Assembly: GCA_046590575.1 (NCBI GenBank)
Contig: JBKJUS010000184.1
Coordinates: 8,700 to 72,699, forward strand
Direction of reading: 5' to 3'
Length of the DNA stretch: 64,000 nucleotides
Source of the DNA: DATLNF01 sp046590575
Lineage (GTDB): Bacteria; Actinomycetota; Actinomycetes; BP-191
Part shown: piece by piece, positions 15,509 through 24,031 of the stretch
Layout of the letters: the number at the start of each line of letters is the position of its first letter
How positions within the stretch are numbered: position 1 is the stretch's first letter
Translations under genes and position numbers: made by a program
Notes under the pieces: model-generated
Told to the model about the DNA's origin: nothing
Database searches by the model: none
Seen by the model: the letters and a program-made list of their open reading frames with translations, nothing else

Positions 15509-16678
15509 GGAGTCGAGGCAGAAGGCCGGCATCGGGTCGAACCCGTTGAATCCGTCAGTGCAGTAGGCCTTGGTGTATGCACCGGCGCTCAAGATCGTGA
15601 CGAAGTCGCCGCACTGCAAGTCCAACGGAAGTTCGTAACGGTGCTTCTCGTACATCACGTCGACCGAGTCGCAGGTTGGCCCAGCCAGGATCACCGGGCC
15701 AGTCGGTCCGCCATCACGGGACGTGATCATTCGGTACTTGATGCTCTCGCCGAGAGTTTCCGCCAGGCCACCAAAGACCCCGGTGTCGAGGTAGACCCAT
15801 CGCACCGCATCACCGTCGGACTTGCGTGACACGAGTACGACTTCGCACTGGAGCACCCCCGCATCACCGGCAATGTAACGGCCCGGCTCGACAATCGTCG
15901 AAGGCGGTTCGTCGCCGAAATGCCGTGACAACGCTGAGGCGATGGCGTCGCCGTAGGCCCCTACCGGCGGCACGTCGTGGATGTACTGCGCCGGGAAGCC
16001 ACCGCCGAGGTTGATCAGAGTGAGACGCAAGCCCCGCTGGGCGCAGGCGCGGAACACTTCGGCTGCGTGGGCCAGTGCTCCCTCCCACTGTCCAGGGTCG
16101 CGCTGCTGGGAGCCCACGTGGAAGCTCACGCCACGGGCGATAAGCCCTAGCGAAGCGGCGCGGAGCAAGAGATCGACCGCCATGTCGGGGTCGCACCCGA
16201 ACTTACGGCTCAGCGGCCAGTCAGCGCCGACGTTGGAGGTGAGGATGCGACAGAAGACCTCAGCGCCAGGGGCGGCCTCAGCGAGCTTCTCCAGCTCCGC
16301 AGCGCTGTCGAACGCGAAAAGCCGCACGCCACGCTCGAAGGCGTAGGTGATGTCCGCCTTCTTCTTGATCGTGTTGCCGTAGGAGATGGATGCAGGAGCG
16401 GCTCCGGCCAGCAGGCAGTAGTCGATCTCGGCCGGGCTGGCGACGTCGAAGCAGGCCCCCCGGGCAGCGAGAAGCCGCAGGACCGGAATCTCCGGATTAG
16501 CTTTGACTGCGTAATAGATGGTGGACGTCGGGCAGGCGGCGCTGAGGCTGTCGTAGCGCTCTGCCACGACGTCGGTCGACAAGACGAGACAAGGTGTCGG
16601 CGGGCACTGCTCGGCAAGAAAGCGAGCGATGTGCGGATGCATTCCCGCGGTCACGTGGACCATGTCCGTCGTCGACAA
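15455..16678 (-). CDS. Ornithine-type decarboxylase (fold III, PLP)
   Basis: 407 residues from a TTG at 16678, chosen because AGGGGAGG lies five bases upstream; an ATG at 16663 or an upstream start at 16783 are alternatives. Alanine-racemase-like barrel with the PLP lysine in YYAVKANP (Lys59), HVGSQ, the phosphate-binding LGGGFP and EPGRY; the C-terminal domain has the catalytic Cys in TCDSVD (Cys336) and YCTDGFNGF. These match eukaryotic-type ornithine decarboxylase; lysine or diaminopimelate use is less likely. The product putrescine would feed the adjacent homospermidine synthase. Its 3' end runs 54 bases into that gene on the opposite strand. Confidence 0.88.
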   Translation of the reverse strand: MSTTDMVHVTAGMHPHIARFLAEQCPPTPCLVLSTDVVAERYDSLSAACPTSTIYYAVKANPEIPVLRLLAARGACFDVASPAEIDYCLLAGAAPASISYGNTIKKKADITYAFERGVRLFAFDSAAELEKLAEAAPGAEVFCRILTSNVGADWPLSRKFGCDPDMAVDLLLRAASLGLIARGVSFHVGSQQRDPGQWEGALAHAAEVFRACAQRGLRLTLINLGGGFPAQYIHDVPPVGAYGDAIASALSRHFGDEPPSTIVEPGRYIAGDAGVLQCEVVLVSRKSDGDAVRWVYLDTGVFGGLAETLGESIKYRMITSRDGGPTGPVILAGPTCDSVDVMYEKHRYELPLDLQCGDFVTILSAGAYTKAYCTDGFNGFDPMPAFCLDSSGRAVDEEGVELPHLGR

Positions 16679-16826
16679 CTCGGCCTCCCCTGCTGCTCTG
16701 CGCAGCTCCCCGACGCGACTGTGTCGCGTCACCCGGCAACAGCCGATCAGTATGCCTCCTTCGTTGATGTCGTGTGGCGACATCCGCTACATCGACTGAG
16801 CGACTTCCGCCGGTAGGTTGGCAGGC

Positions 16827-18527
16827 GTGCCGCATGCCCCGGACCAACGCCCAGTGACCCTCGTCGAGCTGCGCGTCCTCGACGGACCTAACCTCTACTT
16901 CCCGCGCGCCGCCATCAAAGTGGTGCTCGACATTCACGAGCTCCTCTCGCTCGACGAGACCGGATTCGCCGACGTCGCCGCCCGCTCCGGCGGGGCGGAA
17001 CCGCGTCCCGGGCGCGCGGGCACGGACCGCCGCTTGCGCGCAGTAGCCCGACTGCTGGCCACGGTGACGCGGCGGCTCGCGACCTCGGGTGGCGCCAATC
17101 GGCTGGCTGTGCGCAGTCGTCCGGGCCCCGAGGCCGGACAACTCACCATTGCCTTCCCGTGGCGGCAACGCGAGACGGCTACGCGACTCGCTGTCGCGCT
17201 CGCCGAAGTGGTGTCCGGGCGGGACATCGCCGAGGCCGGCGCCGCCGTCGCCGTGGGCGAGCCAGGAGACCGCCCACGAACGCCCAGACCCACCATTCCG
17301 GTCATCTCGGTCACTGGAACCAACGGCAAGACGACGACCACTCGCCTGATCGCCCACATGGGCCGGTGCGCCGGTCTCGTAGTCGGCTGGTCCAACACCG
17401 ATGGCATCTGGATCGACGGTGAGTGCGTGGAGGAAGGCGACTGGTCAGGGTACGGCGGAGCCGGTCGAGTGCTCGCCGACCGTCGGGTCCAGCTCGCGGT
17501 GCTCGAGAGCGCGCGAGGGGGGCTTCTGCTGCGCGGCGCGGGAGCGGCGTACAACGACGTGTCCGTCGTCACCAACGTCAGCGCGGACCACCTCGGCCTG
17601 CTCGGGATCCAGACGATCGACGAGCTCGCAGAGGTCAAAGCAATTGTCCCCCGGATGACGCGAGCTTCGGGGTGGTGCGTACTCAATGCCGACGATCCCA
17701 GAACCCTCGCCATGCGCGCGGTCGCTCGGGCCCGCCCCTTCGTCTTCTCCCCCGATCCCGACTCCCCCGGCATCCGTGCGGCGCTGTCGGAAGGCGGCCA
17801 GGCGATGACCGTCACCGACGGGTGCATCTGCGCCGTGTCGGGGTCCTGGCAGGTAGACGAGCTGATCCCCGTCCTCGACGTCCCGATGACACTGAGCGGG
17901 CTTTCGTCGTACAACCTCTCCAACGCGCTTGCCGGTGCGGCCGCGGGCCTGGCGGTCGGGCTGCACCGTGATGCGGTGGTCACCGGCCTGCGGACCTTTG
18001 CCCCCGATCCGACGCTGAACCCTGGTCGGCTAAACCTCTACGAAGTCGACGGCGTGGCGGTCGTGCTCGACCTGGCCCATAACGAGGACAGCCTGCTCGC
18101 TCTCCTCGAGGTCGCCGACGGTCTGCGACTGCCCGGGGCCCAGCTGGTCACGGTCGTCGGGACTGCTGGTGATCGCAGCGACGACATGCTGCGCACCCTT
18201 GGTGAGATAGCCGCGCGCCGCTCCGACCACGTCGTCATCGCCCACAAGGAGAAGTACCTGCGAGGGCGCTCCCGCGACGAGATGTCGGGGCTGCTTCTCG
18301 AAGGATTGCGTCTGGGTGGAATCGCTGGAGCGCCGGTGTACCCCGACGAGCTGTCCGGGCTGCAGGCTGGAGTCCAGGGCGCCGGCAGCGGTGATGTTGT
18401 GGCGTTCATGTGTCATGCCGACCGCGTCGAGTGCGACGGCTGGCTGATCGAGCACGGTGCCCGGCTGCTTGCTGCCGACGATGTGCGCGCACGAGTGCTG
18501 CGCGCCCGGTCGACCGGGCCGATCTAG
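16827..18527 (+). CDS. Mur-ligase-type protein related to cyanophycin synthetase, no ATP-grasp domain
   Basis: 566 residues from a GTG at 16827 (TTG at 16818 also possible). The N-terminus ELRVLDGPNLYFPRAAIKVV aligns with the N-domain of the neighbouring CphA (KVYRGPNIWSYSPAVHLVV), and QLTIAFPWRQRETATRLAVAL aligns with the end of that domain. It then passes straight to the Mur-ligase module: VTGTNGKTTTTRLI (about 162-175), VLESARGGLLLRG, VTNVSADHLGLLGI, VLNADDPR, SSYNLSNALAGAA and VLDLAHNEDSL. The roughly 250-residue ATP-grasp domain of CphA is absent. In CphA the Mur module attaches Arg to an Asp side chain, so this protein may ligate a basic amine to a carboxylate. Reaction unproven. It ends in a four-base convergent overlap with cphA. 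Confidence 0.82.
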   Translation: MPHAPDQRPVTLVELRVLDGPNLYFPRAAIKVVLDIHELLSLDETGFADVAARSGGAEPRPGRAGTDRRLRAVARLLATVTRRLATSGGANRLAVRSRPGPEAGQLTIAFPWRQRETATRLAVALAEVVSGRDIAEAGAAVAVGEPGDRPRTPRPTIPVISVTGTNGKTTTTRLIAHMGRCAGLVVGWSNTDGIWIDGECVEEGDWSGYGGAGRVLADRRVQLAVLESARGGLLLRGAGAAYNDVSVVTNVSADHLGLLGIQTIDELAEVKAIVPRMTRASGWCVLNADDPRTLAMRAVARARPFVFSPDPDSPGIRAALSEGGQAMTVTDGCICAVSGSWQVDELIPVLDVPMTLSGLSSYNLSNALAGAAAGLAVGLHRDAVVTGLRTFAPDPTLNPGRLNLYEVDGVAVVLDLAHNEDSLLALLEVADGLRLPGAQLVTVVGTAGDRSDDMLRTLGEIAARRSDHVVIAHKEKYLRGRSRDEMSGLLLEGLRLGGIAGAPVYPDELSGLQAGVQGAGSGDVVAFMCHADRVECDGWLIEHGARLLAADDVRARVLRARSTGPI

Positions 18528-21268
18528 AGGTCCGGGTCACCGCTCGCATGCTCTCGGGCGCCGGCCTGTGCGCGATGGGACCGCGCCTCGACCTCGGCCC
18601 ACACTGAGCTCGCATGGTCGACGCACATCACCACGAGGTCTCCCGGGTTGGCAAGGTCGAGCACCCGACGTACGGCGTCGAGCTCCGGCAGCACCCTTTC
18701 GACGATCCGGCAGCGCACCCCAGACTCCATCGCCTTGCGGATACCTTCCTCGATCAAGCGGGCGGTCGCTCCCGGCGCGCGTCCGCGAAGGTTGGCGTCC
18801 TCCCGGATGATGATGGTGTCGAAGTGCGGTGCCGCTACCTCCCCCAACTCGCGCATGTCCTCGTCGCGACGGTCGCCGGCTGTGGCGATGATGCCGATTC
18901 GCCGTTGTCGCTCGATGGTCTCGCCGGTCGGCTCCGTGAGCTTCTCGATGAAGTCGCCCAGCAGGCGCATTCCCGGAGCGTTGTGGCAGTAGTCGACGAG
19001 TACGGTGACGCCGTCGACCTCAGCCATGTTCAGCCGGCCCGGCGCGAGGTAGTACGACGTCGTGAACGTGCGCAGACCTTGCCGGATGTCGTGCAGCGGT
19101 GCTCCCGCGGCGAACGCAGCTGCGGCCGCGGCCATGGCGTTCTGGACGTTCATGACCGCCTTGCCGCCGAAGGTGGCCGGCAGTAGATGGGTCCACGCAA
19201 GCTGCATGGCACGTCGTCCGTGCCTGATGACGATCATGTCGCCAAGGTCACTGTGCTCGAGGACGACGGCGCGGCCACCTCGCCGGCAGTGTGCGTCGAC
19301 CTTCTCCCCCACCGGGGTGTCAGGTGTGCTCATCGAGAACCAGATCACCTCACCAGAGCAGTGCCGCGACATCTTCGCGACGAGTGGGTCATCCGCGTTG
19401 AGCACACCGAACCCGTTACGAGGCACCGCCTCGATCACGACCCGCTTGACCGCTGCTAGCTGCTCGACGGTGTCGACGCCACCAAGGCCGAGATGGTCGG
19501 CAGCGACGTTGAGCACCACGCCGACGTCGTTGCGCTCGTAACCGAGGCCCTCCCGCAGCAGCCCCCCGCGCGCGACCTCGAAAACGGCGAAGTCGACTCG
19601 CGGATTCTGCAGCACCATCCGCGCGCTCTTGGGTCCGCTCGCATCCGAGCGGATGACCAGCCGCTCGTCGATGACGATCCCGTCGGTCGAGGTCATCCCG
19701 ACCTTTCGTCCGATGCCCTTGAAGATGTGGGCGACCATCCGCGACGTGGTCGTCTTGCCGTTGGTGCCGGTGATGGCGACGATCGGAATACGGCTCGGCG
19801 TACCGACCGGAAAGAGCAGGTCGATCACCGGCTTCGCGACGTACTGCGCCTCCCCGACGGTGGGGTGGGTGTGCATCCGGAAGCCGGGCGCTGCATTGAC
19901 CTCGACGATGCCGCCGCCGACCTCACGGACCGGCTCGGTGATGTCCTGCGCGATGAAGTCGATGCCCGCGACGTCGAGGCCCACGACGCGGGCTGCCTCC
20001 TCGGCGATCTCGACGTTGTCCGGGTGCGCCTCCATCGTCCGATCGATGGAGATACCGCCGGTCGACATGTTCGCGGTCAGCGCCAGCTTGACCACCTCGC
20101 CACGGCCGGGCACATCGGCCAGCGCACGACCCTGCGTCCTGAGGATCTCCACTGCCGCATCATCGATGGTGATCCGGGTGAGTACCTTTTCGTGGCCGAC
20201 GCCACGGCGTGGATCCGCATTGGTCTCGGCGACCAGCTGCTCCACCGTCTTGCGGCCGTCTCCCACGACATGGGCCGGCACCCGCTCGGCAACCGCCACC
20301 ATGCGACCGCCCACGACGAGGAAGCGGTAGTCGTTGCCGACGAGGAAGCTCTCGACGAGTATCCAGCCACGTCGCGACTCCTCGTGCGCCACGTCGACGG
20401 CCCGGCGCAGCGCATCGTCGTCGTTGATGTCGAGCCCCACGCCTCGGCCGTGATTGCCGTCGAGCGGCTTGACCACGACCGGGTAACCCAACCGATGGGC
20501 CTCGACGAGGGCGCTGTCATAGCCGCGGACTGCGACCGAACGCGGCACGGGCAGACCCGCCGCGCCGAGCAGCTGGATGGTCATCTCCTTGTCCGAGGCG
20601 ATGTCGACCGCGAGGCTCGATGTTTGGGAGGTCATGGTTGCCCGGATGCGCCGCTGGTGGACACCCTGCCCGAGCTGTACGAGCGACCCGCTGTTGAGTC
20701 TCATCCACGGAATGTCGCGGGCAACCGCTTCATCGACGAGCGACTGGGTGGATGGTCCGAACGCCTTGCGCTGAGCGAGCAGTACCAGCGTCTCGAGCTC
20801 GCTGTCGAAGTTGAACGTCGGGTCCGCCTGCACGAGGTGGTTGACCAGCCGTACGGCGAGTTTGCCGGCAGCTACTCCGACCGTCTCGTCGGAGTAGGCG
20901 TAGATGACGTGGTAAACGCCCGGCTCGCCGGTGCCGCGCGTCTTGCCCCGGCCGACTTCCGCTCCGGTCGCACGCTGGAGCTGGATGGCGACGTGCTCGG
21001 CGACATGACCAAGCCAGGTGCCCTCACGGAGCCGCTCGAGGAAGCCCCCCTTCTTGTTGCGAGAGCAGGAGTGCTCTGCCACTGCGGGAACCACCTCGAG
21101 CAACCTGTCGACGAACCCAGGCAGCTCCGACGACGGCCACTCCTCGAGGCTGCCGAGGTCGACCACGAGGTGCACGGCCGGCGAGTAGGACCAGATGTTG
21201 GGGCCCCGGTAAACCTTGCAGGACCGCATCGTCAGGTCTGGCGCTGCCGGGGGCCGGGTCCCGGTCAT
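18524..21268 (-). CDS. cphA: Cyanophycin synthetase
   Basis: 914 residues, the usual length for CphA1. N-domain (about 15-150: YRGPNIWSYSP, GTWLGHVAEHVAIQLQ), ATP-grasp domain (about 223-480: VVVKPLDGNHGRGVG with Lys267, EVNAAPGFRMHTHP), Mur-ligase domain (about 490-890: ITGTNGKTTTSRM at 499-511, FEVARGGLLREGLGYE, LNVAADHLGLGG, LVDYCHNAPGMRLLG). It polymerises Asp by the ATP-grasp site and adds Arg to Asp side chains by the Mur site, making the nitrogen reserve cyanophycin. The ATG overlaps the stop of cyanophycinase (ATGA), so the two are coupled. All ATP-binding motifs are intact. Confidence 0.95.
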   Translation of the reverse strand: MTGTRPPAAPDLTMRSCKVYRGPNIWSYSPAVHLVVDLGSLEEWPSSELPGFVDRLLEVVPAVAEHSCSRNKKGGFLERLREGTWLGHVAEHVAIQLQRATGAEVGRGKTRGTGEPGVYHVIYAYSDETVGVAAGKLAVRLVNHLVQADPTFNFDSELETLVLLAQRKAFGPSTQSLVDEAVARDIPWMRLNSGSLVQLGQGVHQRRIRATMTSQTSSLAVDIASDKEMTIQLLGAAGLPVPRSVAVRGYDSALVEAHRLGYPVVVKPLDGNHGRGVGLDINDDDALRRAVDVAHEESRRGWILVESFLVGNDYRFLVVGGRMVAVAERVPAHVVGDGRKTVEQLVAETNADPRRGVGHEKVLTRITIDDAAVEILRTQGRALADVPGRGEVVKLALTANMSTGGISIDRTMEAHPDNVEIAEEAARVVGLDVAGIDFIAQDITEPVREVGGGIVEVNAAPGFRMHTHPTVGEAQYVAKPVIDLLFPVGTPSRIPIVAITGTNGKTTTSRMVAHIFKGIGRKVGMTSTDGIVIDERLVIRSDASGPKSARMVLQNPRVDFAVFEVARGGLLREGLGYERNDVGVVLNVAADHLGLGGVDTVEQLAAVKRVVIEAVPRNGFGVLNADDPLVAKMSRHCSGEVIWFSMSTPDTPVGEKVDAHCRRGGRAVVLEHSDLGDMIVIRHGRRAMQLAWTHLLPATFGGKAVMNVQNAMAAAAAAFAAGAPLHDIRQGLRTFTTSYYLAPGRLNMAEVDGVTVLVDYCHNAPGMRLLGDFIEKLTEPTGETIERQRRIGIIATAGDRRDEDMRELGEVAAPHFDTIIIREDANLRGRAPGATARLIEEGIRKAMESGVRCRIVERVLPELDAVRRVLDLANPGDLVVMCVDHASSVWAEVEARSHRAQAGAREHASGDPDL

Positions 21269-22206
21269 CGGCGTCCCTTCGGATCGAGACGTCGACCGAC
21301 GGCGCCTTCGATGGCGAGCAGCCTGGCAATCCGTCGCTTCCCGGACGGAGGGGGCCCGACGTCGACCTCGGGCGCGGGAGTGACGCCGCGCAGATCGTCC
21401 TTGCGCCCTCGCGCCGTCGCTCGTAAGCAGCGAAGGTTCAAGTCATAGCGTGCCCCGTCGGGAAGCGAGTGGACGACGACGCCGGACACGAGCAGCGGCC
21501 GCGATCCCCGAGCCGTGTCGACGTTGGATGTGACGGCGGAGCCGTCGAAGACGGTGACCGCACCCCGCCCCACGACTTCGAGCCACCGCCCTTCGGTCAC
21601 GACGGCGGCGGTGTCCTCGTCGAGACCGATGCCGAGCAGATGCGGTGAGTGCGCAACAAGCGTCATCAGTCGGCCGTAGCGGTTGCGCTGATCAAAGTGC
21701 TGGTCGATCACCACGCCCCGGATCAGTCCGAGGCCCGCCGACATCTGCACCATCCGAAGTTTGGGGGTCGCTCCCTCGGCGCCGAACGCCACCATGTGGT
21801 CGCTCTGCGCGCTGGCACCGGCCGAGGTGCCGCCGATGACCGCTCCTCGTGCGTGAGCGTCGAGCAGCGCGCGTCCAAAGGGGGTGCCCGCCACCACACC
21901 GGTGAGCGTGCTCTGGTTACCCCCGGTCATGAACACACCGGTCACCCCATCGAGCTGGGCGACGACAGCGGGGTCAGCAGCTTCCTCTCGGGTGGTCGGC
22001 CGCGGGCTCCGCAGGTCACTCACACCGAGCCGGGTGAAGGCGTCCCGGTAGATCTCAATCGCCTGCTCCCCGAAGGCCGATGCCGTCGCGACCAGGGCCA
22101 CTTTCGCATCAGCGCCACCGGCGAGCCGAACGAAGCGGGCGAGAATCACCCGGGCACCGAGCTTGTCCTCGGCACCGCCGATCATCATGAGGGGCCCAGG
22201 CTGCAC
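21265..22206 (-). CDS. cphB: Cyanophycinase
   Basis: 313 residues, GTG start with TAGGG about eight bases upstream. Serine peptidase of the S51 type: GPLMMIGGAEDKLG at the N-terminus, GVFMTGGNQSTLTG, and the nucleophile elbow VIGGTSAGASA with Ser128; GVVIDQHFDQRNRYGRL is also diagnostic. It splits cyanophycin to beta-Asp-Arg dipeptides. First gene of the cphB-cphA operon, with which it overlaps by four bases. A C-terminal extension of about 40 residues (DDLRGVTPAPEVDVG onwards) goes beyond the core fold. Confidence 0.95.
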   Translation of the reverse strand: MQPGPLMMIGGAEDKLGARVILARFVRLAGGADAKVALVATASAFGEQAIEIYRDAFTRLGVSDLRSPRPTTREEAADPAVVAQLDGVTGVFMTGGNQSTLTGVVAGTPFGRALLDAHARGAVIGGTSAGASAQSDHMVAFGAEGATPKLRMVQMSAGLGLIRGVVIDQHFDQRNRYGRLMTLVAHSPHLLGIGLDEDTAAVVTEGRWLEVVGRGAVTVFDGSAVTSNVDTARGSRPLLVSGVVVHSLPDGARYDLNLRCLRATARGRKDDLRGVTPAPEVDVGPPPSGKRRIARLLAIEGAVGRRLDPKGRR

Positions 22207-22264
22207 CGATCGACCCTACCGGCACGGGCCCGGTAGGCCGGCCCTGACACACTCCCTGACACAC

Positions 22265-22299
22265 CGAAGGCCCGGCACCCTTGACGGGCCGGGCCTTCG
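22265..22299. terminator. Terminator after the cold-shock gene
   Basis: Perfect 12-base arms (CGAAGGCCCGGC at 22265-22276 and its complement at 22288-22299) with an 11-base loop, starting 12 bases after the csp stop codon on the minus strand. It separates csp from cphB. Confidence 0.8.
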
Positions 22300-22310
22300 A
22301 CGTACGCGGA

Positions 22311-22514
22311 CTAGATCGGGCGGACGTTCTCCGCCTGCGGACCCTTCGGACCCTGGGTGATGTCGAACTCAACCCGCTGGTTCTCGTCGAGGCTCTTGTA
22401 GCCGTCCGCCTGGATGGCTGAGAAGTGGCAGAACACGTCAGCCCCGCCGTCATCCTGTGCGATGAAGCCGAAGCCCTTTTCTGCGTTGAACCACTTCACA
22501 CTGCCTTGCGCCAT
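22311..22514 (-). CDS. cspA: Cold-shock protein
   Basis: 67 residues, ATG with TAGGGAG seven bases upstream. Single OB-fold cold-shock domain: GSVKWFNAEKGFGFI (RNP1), then DVFCHFSAI (RNP2) and QRVEFDITQGPKGPQAENV. RNA/single-stranded DNA chaperone; actinobacterial copies like this are often abundant. A 5' leader hairpin (22540-22559) and a strong terminator (22265-22299) frame it as a one-gene unit. Confidence 0.97.
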   Translation of the reverse strand: MAQGSVKWFNAEKGFGFIAQDDGGADVFCHFSAIQADGYKSLDENQRVEFDITQGPKGPQAENVRPI

Positions 22515-22539
22515 GCTGATCTCCCTACCGGAAACGACA

Positions 22540-22559
22540 GGACCCGCAGGCGCGGGTCC
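22540..22559 (-). promoter_or_regulatory. Hairpin in the csp leader
   Basis: GGACCCGC-AGGC-GCGGGTCC, perfect eight-base arms, about 25 bases before the csp start codon. It could modulate csp mRNA stability or translation; position is the only evidence. Confidence 0.45.
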
Positions 22560-22603
22560 CGGGCTACCCCTCGGTCGTGCCAAATCCCCTGGGGGAAATG
22601 AAC

Positions 22604-22633
22604 AACGCCCGCGAATCACACTCCGCGGGCGTT
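22604..22633 (-). terminator. Terminator after the dacB gene
   Basis: Perfect ten-base arms AACGCCCGCG (22604-22613) and CGCGGGCGTT (22624-22633) with a ten-base loop, about 65 bases beyond the dacB stop on the minus strand, followed by TGTTCATTTCC. Confidence 0.65.
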
Positions 22634-22696
22634 CGAGAACGAGCGAGGAAATGCTTAGCAGCCGCAGCAAACGCTAGCACCTCCGTGCTCCGGAGG

Positions 22697-23953
22697 CTAG
22701 GAGGAGAAGCCGGCAATCGCGACAACTGCCCGGTCGATCGCCCGGCGGGCCTCCGTGCCGTTGCCCGCTCCAACGAGCATGAACGAGAACCACACCTTCC
22801 GGTTCGAGCGCGTGACCGTGTAACCCGACAGCGTCCGTACGCCCTTGAGGGTGCCGCTCTTGGCCGACACCCGACCTGAGGCGGGCGTTCCGCAGAAGCG
22901 GTCCTTCAACGTGCCGTCACGGCAGCCGACAGCAAGCGACTGCTTGAAGGCGAGGCCCGCAGTCGTCGACTGTGCTCGGCGGAGCCAGGTCACCGCACCC
23001 GCCGGGCTCTGCCGGTCCAAGGAGGATAGGCCCGAGCCGTCCACGTAGCCACGGAGATCCACACCGAGGGTCGTACCCAGCCTCCGCACTGCGTTCGCTC
23101 CCTCGGCAGTCGAACCCAGGCCGACCTCCGCTCCCAACTCCTTGAGCAGCATCTCGGCGTAGAAGTTGTCGCTGTTCTTCAGCGACTTCATCACCAGCCA
23201 GGCGACCTGCGGAGAGACGTGCTGCGCAAGAAGCGCACCCTCGTTGAGCGGCGCCGACGGCTGACCCACTGCATCAGGCCCGACCACAGCCACGCCGGCC
23301 GCTGCCAGTGCCGACCGGAACTTCGCGAGGTTGGCGGGCACCGGGTCGGCCAGGTAGGCGGCGTCCTTGCGCCAGGTGTTGCGGTCTACGACAAAGGCGG
23401 ATAGCGGGCCCAGCTCCTCCGGCACGTCGTCGGGCTCCCAGCCGGGGACCCGCCGGTCGCGGTCGTAACGCGTGTCATCCGCCCACAGCGCACCGGTGAC
23501 CCACCTCACTCCACCCGCTGCGACGCGTTGGGCCATCGTGGTGAGGTCTGCGCTCTTGAGGGTCGGGTCGCCCCCCGCACGCAGCACGAGGTCGCCCTCG
23601 ATGACACCGTCGGCGATCGTGCCGGTGTGCCGGACCTCAGTCCGCAGCCGCCGGTTGGGGTCAGCGGAGAGGAGCGCCGCGAGTCCGCCGTACATCTTCT
23701 CGTTCGATGCCGGCGGCAGGGCGGCGTGCGGGTTCGCCGCGGCCACCGTGCCGAGTCCGTCGACAAGGACATAGCTGGCGACGGTCTGCGCGGTCGATCC
23801 GCGCAGCGCCGCACGGATGCGGGCGTCGAGGTCGGCCTGCGGGGACGTTGCCTGCGCCGAGGCGGGCACGACACCGAGCAGCCCGACAACCGCGCCGAGC
23901 AGGACCAAAAATGAGCTGCTACGACCGATGGCGCGGGGCATGCCGGACATCAT
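22697..23953 (-). CDS. dacB: D-alanyl-D-alanine carboxypeptidase/endopeptidase, PBP4 (S13) family
   Basis: 418 residues from the ATG at 23953 (in-frame ATGs at 23950 and 23941 possible). Signal peptide in MPRAIGRSSSFLVLLGAVVG with cleavage near ASAQA. Penicillin-binding motifs: SNEK (Ser83, Lys86), SDN in LKNSDNFYAE and KSG in RVSAKSGTLKGVRTLSGY. The typical PBP4 insertion between the first and second motifs is present (GDLVLRAGGDPTL, RVPGWEPDD). Trims or opens peptidoglycan stems outside the membrane. Divergent from the amidase; 78 bases separate the starts. Confidence 0.93.
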   Translation of the reverse strand: MMSGMPRAIGRSSSFLVLLGAVVGLLGVVPASAQATSPQADLDARIRAALRGSTAQTVASYVLVDGLGTVAAANPHAALPPASNEKMYGGLAALLSADPNRRLRTEVRHTGTIADGVIEGDLVLRAGGDPTLKSADLTTMAQRVAAGGVRWVTGALWADDTRYDRDRRVPGWEPDDVPEELGPLSAFVVDRNTWRKDAAYLADPVPANLAKFRSALAAAGVAVVGPDAVGQPSAPLNEGALLAQHVSPQVAWLVMKSLKNSDNFYAEMLLKELGAEVGLGSTAEGANAVRRLGTTLGVDLRGYVDGSGLSSLDRQSPAGAVTWLRRAQSTTAGLAFKQSLAVGCRDGTLKDRFCGTPASGRVSAKSGTLKGVRTLSGYTVTRSNRKVWFSFMLVGAGNGTEARRAIDRAVVAIAGFSS

Positions 23954-24031
23954 GCAACGCGCGACTGGCGGATGAACGGATACCTGACAAATTCGGCAGG
24001 AATGAACCGACCGCCGGCCGAAGACCCTCGC

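Noticed and set aside
19493..21448. 651-codon plus-strand frame opposite cphA
   Set aside because: Antisense shadow of cphA, whose domain motifs are complete on the other strand.
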